From positions 1 through 45,911 of the forward strand of contig QEVJ01000080.1 in the NCBI GenBank assembly GCA_003576845.1: a stretch of 45,911 bases of DNA, in the 5' to 3' direction. Below, piece after piece: positions 27,758 to 35,694 of the stretch. Within the stretch, counting starts at the first letter, position 1, and the number at the start of each line of letters is the position of its first letter. The translations under genes and the position numbers were made by a program. Origin of the DNA: Planctomycetota bacterium (GTDB lineage Bacteria; Planctomycetota; Planctomycetia; Pirellulales; PLA5). The notes beneath the pieces were generated by a model. It had not been told where the DNA came from, ran no database searches, and saw only the letters and a program-made list of their open reading frames with translations.

Positions 27758-28666
27758 CTATTTCTCCGCCAAGCGCCGCAGGTCGAACCGCTTGCCCGCG
27801 GCGTCGCCGGCCGCGACGAAGTCGGCCCGTTCGCTCGCGGCCAGCGTGTGCAGCGACACTTCCTTATTTGGCCGCGATAGCACAACCGTCGCGTTGTGAC
27901 TGCCGATCACGCGGACGCGGCTCCCTTCGACGACGACGGCTGTTCCCTCGTCGACGCCGATGCCGACCTTGTCCTGATGCTGTTCGACGGCGGTGAGCAG
28001 CCGCTTGAGCCGCTTGCGCTGGGTGAAATGCTGATCGACGATGGCCATTTCCAACAGTCCCAGCCCGCGGTCGATGACGATTTCTTCGTCGCGTCCGCTG
28101 CGGATCATTACCCGCGACATCGCCGCGGCGCCGGCCGAGATGCCGCCGATCACACCGCCCCGCTCGACGATCGCCCGGAGCGTCGCTTCGGCCTTGGTTC
28201 CGGCATAGATTGCGGCGAGGCGGCTCTGGAATCCGCCGCCCAGCCAGACGCCGGTGGCCTCTTCGAGCTTCTTATTGAACGCGGCGCCGTCGGCCATATC
28301 GCGCGACTGGGCATCCAGCACGTCGAGCGCCTTGGGTTCGTAGCGGCTCCAACCGGCATACCGCTGCTTGACCACGAGGGTGCTGGAATACTTGTACGCC
28401 GATGGAATGATGACGATCTTCGCGGACTTCCCGCCGGCCAGCCTGGCGAACTCGTCGTACACGCTGACCGGCGTCCGCCCGCCGCCGCAGATGATCAGCG
28501 AACCGCCGGTTTCGACCGCCTTGGCGGGCAGGCCCAAAGGATTCGCCGGAGCTACTTTTTCCGGCGACGCGGCATGGGTAATCGGCGTCGACGTCACGAG
28601 GAGCGCCGCCACTAACAAACGAACCAATCCGACAACAATTCCCGGCCTGGCAGTAATCAGTTTCAC
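27758..28666 (-). CDS. Cyanophycinase-like S51 peptidase, exported
   Basis: A 302-residue protein of peptidase family S51 (cyanophycinase), serine hydrolases that cleave cyanophycin or related peptides. A signal peptide (hydrophobic LVRLLVAALLVTSTPITHA) is followed by IICGGGRTPVSVYDEF, the nucleophile motif GGISAGAAAMS, GLGLLEMAIVDQHF with a likely catalytic His, and GIGVDEGTAVVV. The start is GTG at 28666: GGAGGA lies 8 bases upstream, and the longer open frame to 28909 overlaps the neighbouring gene. No cyanophycin synthetase is in the window, so the substrate may be an external peptide. It follows the membrane-protein gene by 38 bases. Confidence 0.87.
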   Translation of the reverse strand: MKLITARPGIVVGLVRLLVAALLVTSTPITHAASPEKVAPANPLGLPAKAVETGGSLIICGGGRTPVSVYDEFARLAGGKSAKIVIIPSAYKYSSTLVVKQRYAGWSRYEPKALDVLDAQSRDMADGAAFNKKLEEATGVWLGGGFQSRLAAIYAGTKAEATLRAIVERGGVIGGISAGAAAMSRVMIRSGRDEEIVIDRGLGLLEMAIVDQHFTQRKRLKRLLTAVEQHQDKVGIGVDEGTAVVVEGSRVRVIGSHNATVVLSRPNKEVSLHTLAASERADFVAAGDAAGKRFDLRRLAEK

Positions 28667-28704
28667 AATGAACGTCCTCCCGCCCGAGGCAAGCGAGGTT
28701 ACGC

Positions 28705-29427
28705 TTACGACGACTCTTCGCTCGGGACAAAAAGTTTCCACCGTTTCCCAGCCATTCGGTAGCAAGCCAACGCCGCGATTAGGCTCATTGCGGCCGCGAC
28801 CCAAAACATGATCGGCATGCCGCCATTCTGATGGGACAGAAATCCAACTACTGCAAACAGAACGGCAAACCCGAACAACAACGTCCCGTTGAATGCATAA
28901 TACTTCCACGCTTGGCGTTTGCGTCGCGCTGTCGTTGGCGGCGCAACGGATTCGCCGATGGTGGCCGCTTCCGGATGAAACGACCGCAGCATTTCGCCGA
29001 TGGCATCGATATCTTGACTTTCGACGAGAACGAATCGCCGCCGCTCGCCGGTGCAGAATTCGACTACCAGATCACCGACGCTATCCAAGGCCCAAAACCA
29101 GCACCGTCGCCGATTCACCGTAATGTTGAGGACGCGCGTACGCTCAAATCGGAAATTACGGGCGTCCTCGGCAAGGAACTCGGGGCCAGCCAGATCGATT
29201 TCGTTATATCGTGCCTCGCGAACCGCCCGAAGCTTCAGCAGGCGACCGACCCACGAACGGAGAAAGATCAATAACGCATGTAGCTGGACCGCCGCGGTCG
29301 CGTTGTCGTAGAATTGACCGGCGACATACGCCCCGAAAAGTACGTCGCGGGTGACAAAAATCTTGTAAAGGCGATTGGCGCCAAACCAGCGTGGTTCCAA
29401 TCCATAGAAATACGGCTTCGCGTTCAT
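28705..29427 (-). CDS. Hypothetical membrane protein
   Basis: A 240-residue protein. The N-terminal 150 residues are mostly soluble, with a moderately hydrophobic start (YKIFVTRDVLFGAYVAG) and a beta-rich middle. The C-terminus has two membrane helices (GTLLFGFAVLFAVVGFL and MFWVAAAMSLIAALACY) and ends in SEESS. No family was recognised. It is the likely first gene of a two-gene unit with the cyanophycinase. The ATG at 29427 has no clear ribosome-binding site, so the start is uncertain. Confidence 0.7.
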   Translation of the reverse strand: MNAKPYFYGLEPRWFGANRLYKIFVTRDVLFGAYVAGQFYDNATAAVQLHALLIFLRSWVGRLLKLRAVREARYNEIDLAGPEFLAEDARNFRFERTRVLNITVNRRRCWFWALDSVGDLVVEFCTGERRRFVLVESQDIDAIGEMLRSFHPEAATIGESVAPPTTARRKRQAWKYYAFNGTLLFGFAVLFAVVGFLSHQNGGMPIMFWVAAAMSLIAALACYRMAGKRWKLFVPSEESS

Positions 29428-29470
29428 CGTATCATTGTCGTGTCAGAGGCAGGCGATTCCACTCGGGCAA

Positions 29471-29498
29471 CGATGCCCGATGCCTGAACCCGAAGCCC
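29471..29498. repeat. Heptanucleotide tandem repeat (CGATGCC)n
   Basis: Four 7-base steps, CGATGCC CGATGCC TGAACCC GAAGCCC, lie 43 bases upstream of the minus-strand membrane-protein start, in the divergent gap with the next gene. They are part of the same class of short-period repeats as those at 40003, 43355 and 44641. Confidence 0.5.
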
Positions 29499-29724
29499 GG
29501 TATCCCAAATCGCCATTCTCGATCCGCCGCAACGGCAATTCGGTGGTTCTTTCCACACACACTATACGTGGCTTCGTTCGATTTTTGTTCGATGAGCCTG
29601 AATTTTGCCCCAAATACGTCGTCCGACGCAAGGGCGGCCGAGCTCTCGGCGCGGCGTATACTTGTCAGGTAGGCGGGGCGAACCGGTTTTTTTGGCAATG
29701 CCTCCTAACCGGCGGGTACAGTCG

Positions 29725-30204
29725 ATGCCGAAACTTCGCAAAATGTTGATTGTTGCGGCGATGACCGTCCTCGTCCCCGCGTTCGTGGCGATGGCGATTC
29801 TGGCGTTGCCGCTCGTCGCGCTCGAACGCCTTTGGGATTTCGCGCTGCTCCGTTGGCATTGCTGGCGGACGAACGTCTGGACGTACCTCGTCTGTTCGCC
29901 GCGACGAGGGTGGAACGAGTTTCTGGTCAACAACGTCCTGCCCGCGATCCCCAGCGGTCTCGGCTGCATCTGGACGACGCGGCAAGGCGCCAAAAACGGC
30001 CACCGAGCCGAAAACCTGCTCGTCTGGTCGGGCATCGGCAAGGCCAAGCCGTATCTCGCCGAAGTCACGCCGTTCCGCGTCCGCTACCGGTCGCTCAACG
30101 ACCGCCTTCAGCCACTCAAGTCGCGCTCCCGCGTCGACGAACCGACGCGGCAAGAGTTGCAGACGTTGCTAGGCGAAGAATTGCAGAATCTGCACTCGGC
30201 ATGA
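29725..30204 (+). CDS. Hypothetical protein with N-terminal membrane segment
   Basis: A 159-residue protein with a hydrophobic segment at about 8-31 (LIVAAMTVLVPAFVAMAILA) and a basic soluble remainder ending in a helical, Glu-rich tail. It may be a membrane-anchored or secreted protein. The frame is open back to 29605, with another ATG at 29698; 29725 was chosen because it places the hydrophobic segment at the N-terminus. No family recognised. Confidence 0.55.
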   Translation: MPKLRKMLIVAAMTVLVPAFVAMAILALPLVALERLWDFALLRWHCWRTNVWTYLVCSPRRGWNEFLVNNVLPAIPSGLGCIWTTRQGAKNGHRAENLLVWSGIGKAKPYLAEVTPFRVRYRSLNDRLQPLKSRSRVDEPTRQELQTLLGEELQNLHSA

Positions 30205-30287
30205 ACCGCGCAGCCGCCCGTCATAGTGCGGTCGAACGGCGCGAGGCTCACCACGCGATCGTCAAGCGCCATGCACCTAGCCGACCG

Positions 30288-30614
30288 TCATCCGCGCGGC
30301 CGCATGTCGAACACGCGCATCACGACGATGAGCGCGACCAATGTCGCGAAGAATCGAACTGCCCAGTCGAGCCAGTCTGGAGAACGCATCCGATGCGGCG
30401 CGACGACCATGACCACGGCGTAGACCCCAAAGCCAAGGCAGGCAATCACCAACACGACGATCGCGATCGCAAGCACCACGTAAGCAAACGACGAGTAGGC
30501 GAAGAGGATCGGCCGCTTCTCGCGCTCCGGCGTCGCGGAAGGAAAGTCGTACCCGCAGTGGGGACAGCGAACGTCGCGCATTTCCATCTGGCCGTTGCAT
30601 TTCGGGCAGAACAT
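30288..30614 (-). CDS. Small zinc-ribbon membrane protein
   Basis: A 108-residue protein that begins with a zinc ribbon (CPKC at 3-6 and CPHC at 17-20), followed by a short charged linker and two membrane helices (about 45-70 and 85-100). GAGGAG precedes the ATG at 30614. Such proteins are common in planctomycetes and their role is unknown. The two CxxC pairs should bind one zinc ion on the cytoplasmic side. Confidence 0.75.
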   Translation of the reverse strand: MFCPKCNGQMEMRDVRCPHCGYDFPSATPEREKRPILFAYSSFAYVVLAIAIVVLVIACLGFGVYAVVMVVAPHRMRSPDWLDWAVRFFATLVALIVVMRVFDMRPRG

Positions 30615-30796
30615 GGCCGTCTCCTCGTTCGGTTGCCGCAAAGGCCGCGCGCTGGCGTCGCGCCCCCACGGGATGTATCATACTACCGCGATGCGTCCCG
30701 CGACGAACCGGCGTCGTCCGGCGTTGCGATCGACGAACGCGCTTCCAACCCACCAGTCTCCGGCCTACCGCCTCACGCCTTCCTCGGAGCCTCGTC

Positions 30797-32260
30797 ATGT
30801 CGAATTCTCCAACCGCCGTCACCCGCCGCCAGTTCGTCCGCCGCGCCGCTTCGGCCGCTGCGGCAAGTTCCGCCTTCTCGCTCTTTACCATCGCGGGCAC
30901 GAAAGCTTCCGGCCGCGTGCTCGGGGCGAACGACACGATTCGCCTCGGCGTGGCCGGCATCAACGGTCGCGGCGGTTCGCACATCGGCGGCTTCGGCAAG
31001 ATGGACGGCGTGCAGATCACCTACTTGATCGATCCCGACACGCGGCTCTTCAAGTCGCGCGGCGAGAACGTGAAGAAGCTCTCCGGCAGCTTGCCGAAGA
31101 CCGTCGCCGATATCCGCGAAGCGCTCGCCGACAAGAATCTCGACGCGGTGTCGGTCGCCACGTGTAACCACTGGCATTCGCTGATTACGATTTGGGCGTG
31201 CGAAGCCGGCAAGGACGTGTACGTCGAAAAGCCGCTCAGCCACAACGTCCACGAAGGCCGGATCGCGCTGGGCATGGCGCGCAAGCACGACCGGATCGTG
31301 CAGCACGGCACGCAGAGCCGTTCGAGCCAAGGCACGGCGCAGGAAGTCGCCGCCGCCCGCAGCGGCCGGTTCGGCAAGCTCGTGCTCTCCAAGGGTTATT
31401 GCCACAAAGCCCGCTGGAGCATCGGGACGAAACCGATCGCGCCGCCGCCGGCCGGACTCGATTTCAATCTGTGGCTCGGCCCGGCGCCGGAGCAGCCGTA
31501 TCACGACAACCTGGTCCACTACAACTGGCATTGGTTCTGGGACTTCGGCAACGGCGACATCGGAAACCAGGGCGTGCATCAGATGGACATTGCCCGTTGG
31601 GCGATCGCGGGCCCGGCGCTGCCCAAGAGCGTGGTCAGCTTCGGCGGCCGCTTCGGTTATGAAGACCAGGGCCAGACGCCGAACACGCTGATGACCGTGT
31701 TCGACTACGGCGACGTCAAGCTGGCCTTTGAGACCTGTGGCCTGGTCCAGGGCAAGTCGAAAGCCAAGAGCCGCGTCGACAACGAGTTCTTCACGACCGA
31801 CGGCCGGATCGCCGGCGGCAAGTTCCATCCCAACGGCGGCGGCGATCCCGTTTCGCTCAAGGACGTCCCGACCGAGATCCGCCGCGAAGAGCATTTCGCC
31901 AATTTCATTACCGCCGTCCGCTCGCGAAAGATCGAAGACCTCAACGCCGATGTGGAGGTTGCCCACTATTCTTCCGCCCTGTGCCACTTGGGCAACATCG
32001 CCTATCGCGTCGGCAAGGAATGCCCCTACGAACAGGCGAAGGAAGAACTCAAGCCAAACACCGCGGCAATGGACCTGTTCGAGTCGATGACGCACAACCT
32101 GGCCAAGGGGAACGATATCGCCGTCGACAAGCTCGCGGTCCGCGTCAGCCCGACGCTGGCGTTCGACGCCGCACAAGAGCGGTTCGTCGACAACAACGCG
32201 GCGAACGAGTTGCTAACGAGGAAGTATCGCGAGCCGTTCGTGGTGCCGAGTAACGCATAG
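30797..32260 (+). CDS. Gfo/Idh/MocA family oxidoreductase, Tat-exported
   Basis: A 487-residue NAD(P)-dependent sugar oxidoreductase relative. A twin-arginine signal (TRRQFVRRAASAAAASSAFS) is followed by the Rossmann motif GVAGINGRGGSHIGGF, the EKPLSHNVHEG motif that holds the conserved Lys, and a C-terminal half with HYNWHWFWDFGNGDIGNQG and GVHQMDIARWA, typical of the planctomycete branch. The presence of a Tat signal suggests folding with bound cofactor before export. The sugar substrate cannot be read from sequence. Confidence 0.92.
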   Translation: MSNSPTAVTRRQFVRRAASAAAASSAFSLFTIAGTKASGRVLGANDTIRLGVAGINGRGGSHIGGFGKMDGVQITYLIDPDTRLFKSRGENVKKLSGSLPKTVADIREALADKNLDAVSVATCNHWHSLITIWACEAGKDVYVEKPLSHNVHEGRIALGMARKHDRIVQHGTQSRSSQGTAQEVAAARSGRFGKLVLSKGYCHKARWSIGTKPIAPPPAGLDFNLWLGPAPEQPYHDNLVHYNWHWFWDFGNGDIGNQGVHQMDIARWAIAGPALPKSVVSFGGRFGYEDQGQTPNTLMTVFDYGDVKLAFETCGLVQGKSKAKSRVDNEFFTTDGRIAGGKFHPNGGGDPVSLKDVPTEIRREEHFANFITAVRSRKIEDLNADVEVAHYSSALCHLGNIAYRVGKECPYEQAKEELKPNTAAMDLFESMTHNLAKGNDIAVDKLAVRVSPTLAFDAAQERFVDNNAANELLTRKYREPFVVPSNA

Positions 32261-32329
32261 TTTCCGCAGCATCGAAGCGCTACGGTATTTCGGGATCTTG
32301 CCGCATTTGCACTTGCCACGGCCTCGCCT

Positions 32330-32923
32330 ATGCCTCGCGTTTTGCTTACCGCTTTCGGCCCGTACGACGAGTGGCGGGAGAATGCCAGTTGGTTGGCGCT
32401 GGTGCGGCTCACCCAGGAATTGCCCGAGAGACCGCCGGTGACGACGCGGCGGTATCCAGTGGATTTCGACGCGATGCGGCGGATGGTCGCCCGGGATTTG
32501 GAAACGCCCTACGATATTGCGCTACATCTCGGCCAGGCGCCCGGCAGCGCGGCCATGCACCTGGAGATGTTCGGCCTGAACATCGCGGGCATGAGCAGCC
32601 AGCGGCCGGAGGACTACGGTCCGCTCGTGGCCGATGGTCCGGCGGCCTATTGTTCCGAGTTGCCGCTGGCGGATTGGGCGCGCAAACTGCGCGCGGCCGG
32701 GATTCCCGCCCAGGTTTCTCACCACGCCGGCACGTACCTCTGCAACGCCACGCTGTACTGGTCGCACCACGTGATCCGCGAACGCAGCCTGCCGACCAAG
32801 GCAGGATTCATCCACGTGCCGCTCGACACGTCGCAAGCCGTGGCCAGCGCGCGGGAGTTGCCCTCGCTGCCGACGGAAGTGGTCGTCGAAGGATTGAAGG
32901 CGATTCTGAGCGAACTGCGGTGA
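32330..32923 (+). CDS. Pyroglutamyl-peptidase I family protein
   Basis: A 197-residue member of peptidase family C15, which removes N-terminal pyroglutamate. It has LLTAFGPYDEW at the start, the Glu segment LGQAPGSAAMHLEMFGLN, the catalytic Cys in HHAGTYLCNATLY and the His in AGFIHVPL. The Arg that usually follows the Gly of the first motif (GR) is replaced (GSAA), and the protein is short for the family, so specificity may differ. No strong ribosome-binding site precedes the ATG. Confidence 0.83.
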   Translation: MPRVLLTAFGPYDEWRENASWLALVRLTQELPERPPVTTRRYPVDFDAMRRMVARDLETPYDIALHLGQAPGSAAMHLEMFGLNIAGMSSQRPEDYGPLVADGPAAYCSELPLADWARKLRAAGIPAQVSHHAGTYLCNATLYWSHHVIRERSLPTKAGFIHVPLDTSQAVASARELPSLPTEVVVEGLKAILSELR

Positions 32924-33033
32924 CAGCGGCGCCATCGCGCGGCGGATCAATTCTGGTATATAGAAGCCAGGAGTCGGGAGGAGTTTGCACGGTTCACTCT
33001 CTCCATATCGCTTGGCTCCAGTCGTGTTCCCCG

Positions 33034-33063
33034 AGTCCCGCGCCCCTAGCCCCGCGCCCCTCT
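33034..33063. repeat. GC-rich short tandem repeat before a start codon
   Basis: Two near copies of a CCCGCGCCCCTAG-like unit (CCCGCGCCCCTAG, CCCCGCGCCCCTCTC) end directly at the ATG of the methylisocitrate lyase gene. Where a ribosome-binding site would be expected there is only this pyrimidine-rich repeat. Confidence 0.5.
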
Positions 33064-33064
33064 C

Positions 33065-33937
33065 ATGCCCACCCTCCGCCAACTCGTCGAACGCGACACG
33101 ATCCAAGCCCCCGGCGCGCCGACCGCGCTCTTCGGCCGGTTGATCGAGCGGTGCGGATTCGAAGCCGTGTATCTCTCCGGCGCGGCGTTCTCGGCCGGCA
33201 CGCTCGCCCTGCCCGACGTCGGGCTGTTCACGCTCAGCGAACTCGTCGAGCACACGCGGCAACTCACGCGGGCCGTCGGCATTCCCGTAATCGTCGACGC
33301 CGATACGGGTTTCGGCGCGGCGGTAAACGTCGCCCGGACCGTCGAAGAACTCGAAGCCGCCGGCGCGGCGGCGATCCAGCTCGAGGACCAGCAGTTGCCC
33401 AAGCGCTGCGGGCATCTCTCCGGAAAATCGCTCGTCGACGCCGAGGAGATGTGCACGAAGCTCCGCGCCGCCGCAGCAGCGCGGGCCGACGAAGAAACCG
33501 TCATCGTCGCCCGCACCGACGCCCGCGGCGTCACGTCGCTCGACGACGCGATCGACCGCGCGAAGAAGTATCTCTCGGCCGGGGCGGACTGGATCTTTCC
33601 CGAAGCGCTCGCCGACGAGACGGAGTTCGAGCGGTTCGCCCGAGAGGTCGACGCGCCGCTGGTCGCGAACATGACCGAGTTCGGCAAGAGCAAGCTGCTC
33701 ACGCTCGATCAGTTGGCCGATCTCGGCGTGGCGGTCGTGATCTACCCGGTCACGCTCCTGCGAATCGCGATGAAAGCCGCCGAAGCGGCGCTTGGAACGA
33801 TCATCGACGAAGGCTCGCAGGCCAGTCTGCTCGACCTGATGCAATCCCGCGAAGAGCTATACGAGCTGCTCGATTACAGCGACTTCGAAGTGCGCGACCG
33901 AGCGTACTTCGGCGGAACGGGGAAGCAAGGCTTGTAG
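33065..33937 (+). CDS. prpB: Methylisocitrate lyase / PEP mutase family protein
   Basis: A 290-residue TIM-barrel lyase. 2-Methylisocitrate lyase splits its substrate into pyruvate and succinate in propionate breakdown. The diagnostic motifs are VYLSGAAFSA, DADTGFGAA (metal site), QLEDQQLPKRCGHLSGK with the active-site Cys, VARTDARG, and the later ANMTEFGKS. No prpC or prpD gene is near, so a related lyase activity such as oxaloacetate decarboxylation is possible. The TAG stop codon lies inside the left arm of the inverted repeat at 33933-34003. Confidence 0.88.
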   Translation: MPTLRQLVERDTIQAPGAPTALFGRLIERCGFEAVYLSGAAFSAGTLALPDVGLFTLSELVEHTRQLTRAVGIPVIVDADTGFGAAVNVARTVEELEAAGAAAIQLEDQQLPKRCGHLSGKSLVDAEEMCTKLRAAAAARADEETVIVARTDARGVTSLDDAIDRAKKYLSAGADWIFPEALADETEFERFAREVDAPLVANMTEFGKSKLLTLDQLADLGVAVVIYPVTLLRIAMKAAEAALGTIIDEGSQASLLDLMQSREELYELLDYSDFEVRDRAYFGGTGKQGL

Positions 33938-34003
33938 GAGGCGAATCCCTTCGCCGAACGCACGGATTGGCAACGCCATAGGCGAAAGGATTCGCCTCCT
34001 ACA
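33933..34003. terminator. 23-base inverted repeat between convergent genes
   Basis: Left arm 33933-33955 (TGTAGGAGGCGAATCC and on) and right arm 33981-34003 pair at 22 of 23 positions around a 25-base spacer. The left arm includes the TAG stop codon of the methylisocitrate lyase gene. It lies between two convergent genes, so a bidirectional terminator role is likely. There is no T run. Confidence 0.7.
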
Positions 34004-34017
34004 GTCGCAACTCTCGT

Positions 34018-35577
34018 TTACGCCACGCCGAGCAACTTGCAAGCCTCGTCGTAGCCCGGCGCGCGTTGCCCGAACTCGCTGGCCGTCACGCGGGCGAGCC
34101 CCACCAACTGCCGCCAGCGGAACGCCGCCCGCGAATTGGCAAACTCGTCGGTCGTCGTGCGGAAGTACTTCTCGGCGTGGAGCGCGCCGTCTTCGCTGAT
34201 CGCGTATTTGAGCATCACGTCCGTGACGCCCGCCGCGTCATGGCCCACTTGTCCGTAGCGATGCACGATCGCCGCGGCGAGTTCCTGGTTCTGCTCGCGG
34301 ATCGCGGCGTCGAGTTGTGCTATCAACTCCGCTTTGTCCTGCGAGGTCACCTTCGCCACGTGCTCCTCGAGCGGCCGCGGCTTCCAGGCGAGGAAGTCGC
34401 CGCCCCGCTGCACGCGGTCGCGGGCAGCTTGATAACCCGAAAGGATCAAGCTCGCCATCGCGTTCCGCGGGTTGCTCGACAGCGCAATGTGTCGCCAGGC
34501 GTTCGCCGAGTCGCACGCATGCACGCCGATCGAGTCGCCGTGGACGCTGCCTTCCGGCTTGCCGGGCTGAACCTGGCGGCCCGTGCGGCCCGAATCGCGG
34601 AGCACGAGTTGATTCGTCGCGAGCGACACGGCTTCGGCAATCGCGGCTTGAGCGATTCCCTCGGCGATCGCGCCGGCCACGATGTCGGCGGCCTGATCCG
34701 CGGTCGCGGCGAATATCTCCATCCCCACTCGTTCAACCCAGGCGTCGTCGACCCGCCGGTCGCCGAACGACCGCCCGGCGAGCTTGAACTGGTCGAACAC
34801 GCGGGGCAACATCTGCCGCGGGCCGGAGCCGTTCTTCGCCGAGTGGGGCTCGTTCTTGATGCAATATCGCAGCGACTGCCGCAGCAGCGAGCCGGCGTGT
34901 TCCTTGCCGGCCAGTTCGTGCATGTCCCAGGCGCGATGGGCCAGCACGACGCGATGCACCTCCGCGTCGTCGCAAACGGTTTCGAGCAAGTCGTTGAACG
35001 CCTCGTCCGCGGAGCGTTCGGCCGCGGCGACGAGCAGCGTTTCGGCGTCGGTCGTCTTTTGCTCGCGGACGGCGGCGTGAATCGCGTCGGCCGACGACTT
35101 GCCCGAGGGCAGCGTCGCCGGATTCACTTTGCGCAGCACTTCCTTTTCGTGCCCGCCGAATTCGCCGATCCGCCGGCTGTTGCGGTGCAAGACCTTGAGC
35201 ACGGGCAAGGCTTGCTGCGCCTTCGGCAACAGGCTCGCCATGTGATAGGCCGGCGCAAGGGCCATCATCGTATGGAAGCCGACGTAATCTTCGCCGCCGA
35301 ACGTCCGCGCGTTGGCCAGAGCGGCCGCGGCGACGATGTCGCGAAGTTGCGTTCCCGAGTTGAGCAGCTCGACCGCGGTCGGCAGGATTTTCTCCGCCGG
35401 CGTTTGCTGCAATAGATCGACGAGCCGCTCGCGGTCGCCGAAAGTGAGCTCGCCCGAGGCGTCGTCGGCAACGGCGGGCGTAAGCCCCATGTCGAACGCC
35501 GTCGCGTATCCGACGCTGGCGACGATCATTCCCCGACCGACCTGAGCCAAGAAATCGCGACGATGCGCAAGAGCCAT
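34018..35577 (-). CDS. Tat-signal protein of unknown function
   Basis: A 519-residue, mostly helical exported protein. The N-terminus carries HRRDFLAQVGRG and a hydrophobic stretch, a plausible twin-arginine signal. Histidine-containing helices recur (YVGFHTMMALAPAYHM, VVLAHRAWDMHELAGKEHAG, GVHACDSANAWRHIA), which suggests a metal- or haem-binding helical bundle, but no known motif is complete. GGGAGG lies upstream of the ATG at 35577; the frame is open to 35673. It is 117 bases downstream of the MFS transporter gene on the same strand. Confidence 0.7.
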   Translation of the reverse strand: MALAHRRDFLAQVGRGMIVASVGYATAFDMGLTPAVADDASGELTFGDRERLVDLLQQTPAEKILPTAVELLNSGTQLRDIVAAAALANARTFGGEDYVGFHTMMALAPAYHMASLLPKAQQALPVLKVLHRNSRRIGEFGGHEKEVLRKVNPATLPSGKSSADAIHAAVREQKTTDAETLLVAAAERSADEAFNDLLETVCDDAEVHRVVLAHRAWDMHELAGKEHAGSLLRQSLRYCIKNEPHSAKNGSGPRQMLPRVFDQFKLAGRSFGDRRVDDAWVERVGMEIFAATADQAADIVAGAIAEGIAQAAIAEAVSLATNQLVLRDSGRTGRQVQPGKPEGSVHGDSIGVHACDSANAWRHIALSSNPRNAMASLILSGYQAARDRVQRGGDFLAWKPRPLEEHVAKVTSQDKAELIAQLDAAIREQNQELAAAIVHRYGQVGHDAAGVTDVMLKYAISEDGALHAEKYFRTTTDEFANSRAAFRWRQLVGLARVTASEFGQRAPGYDEACKLLGVA

Positions 35578-35694
35578 GACCGCACCTCCCGCCGAAGGCG
35601 ATTGAGTGGGACGCGAAACGCACGAATTCCCCAACACCCCACCATCGTATCCGGCAGCGCGCGGCGACGCCATAGTGCCCGGTCTCGACGAGCG

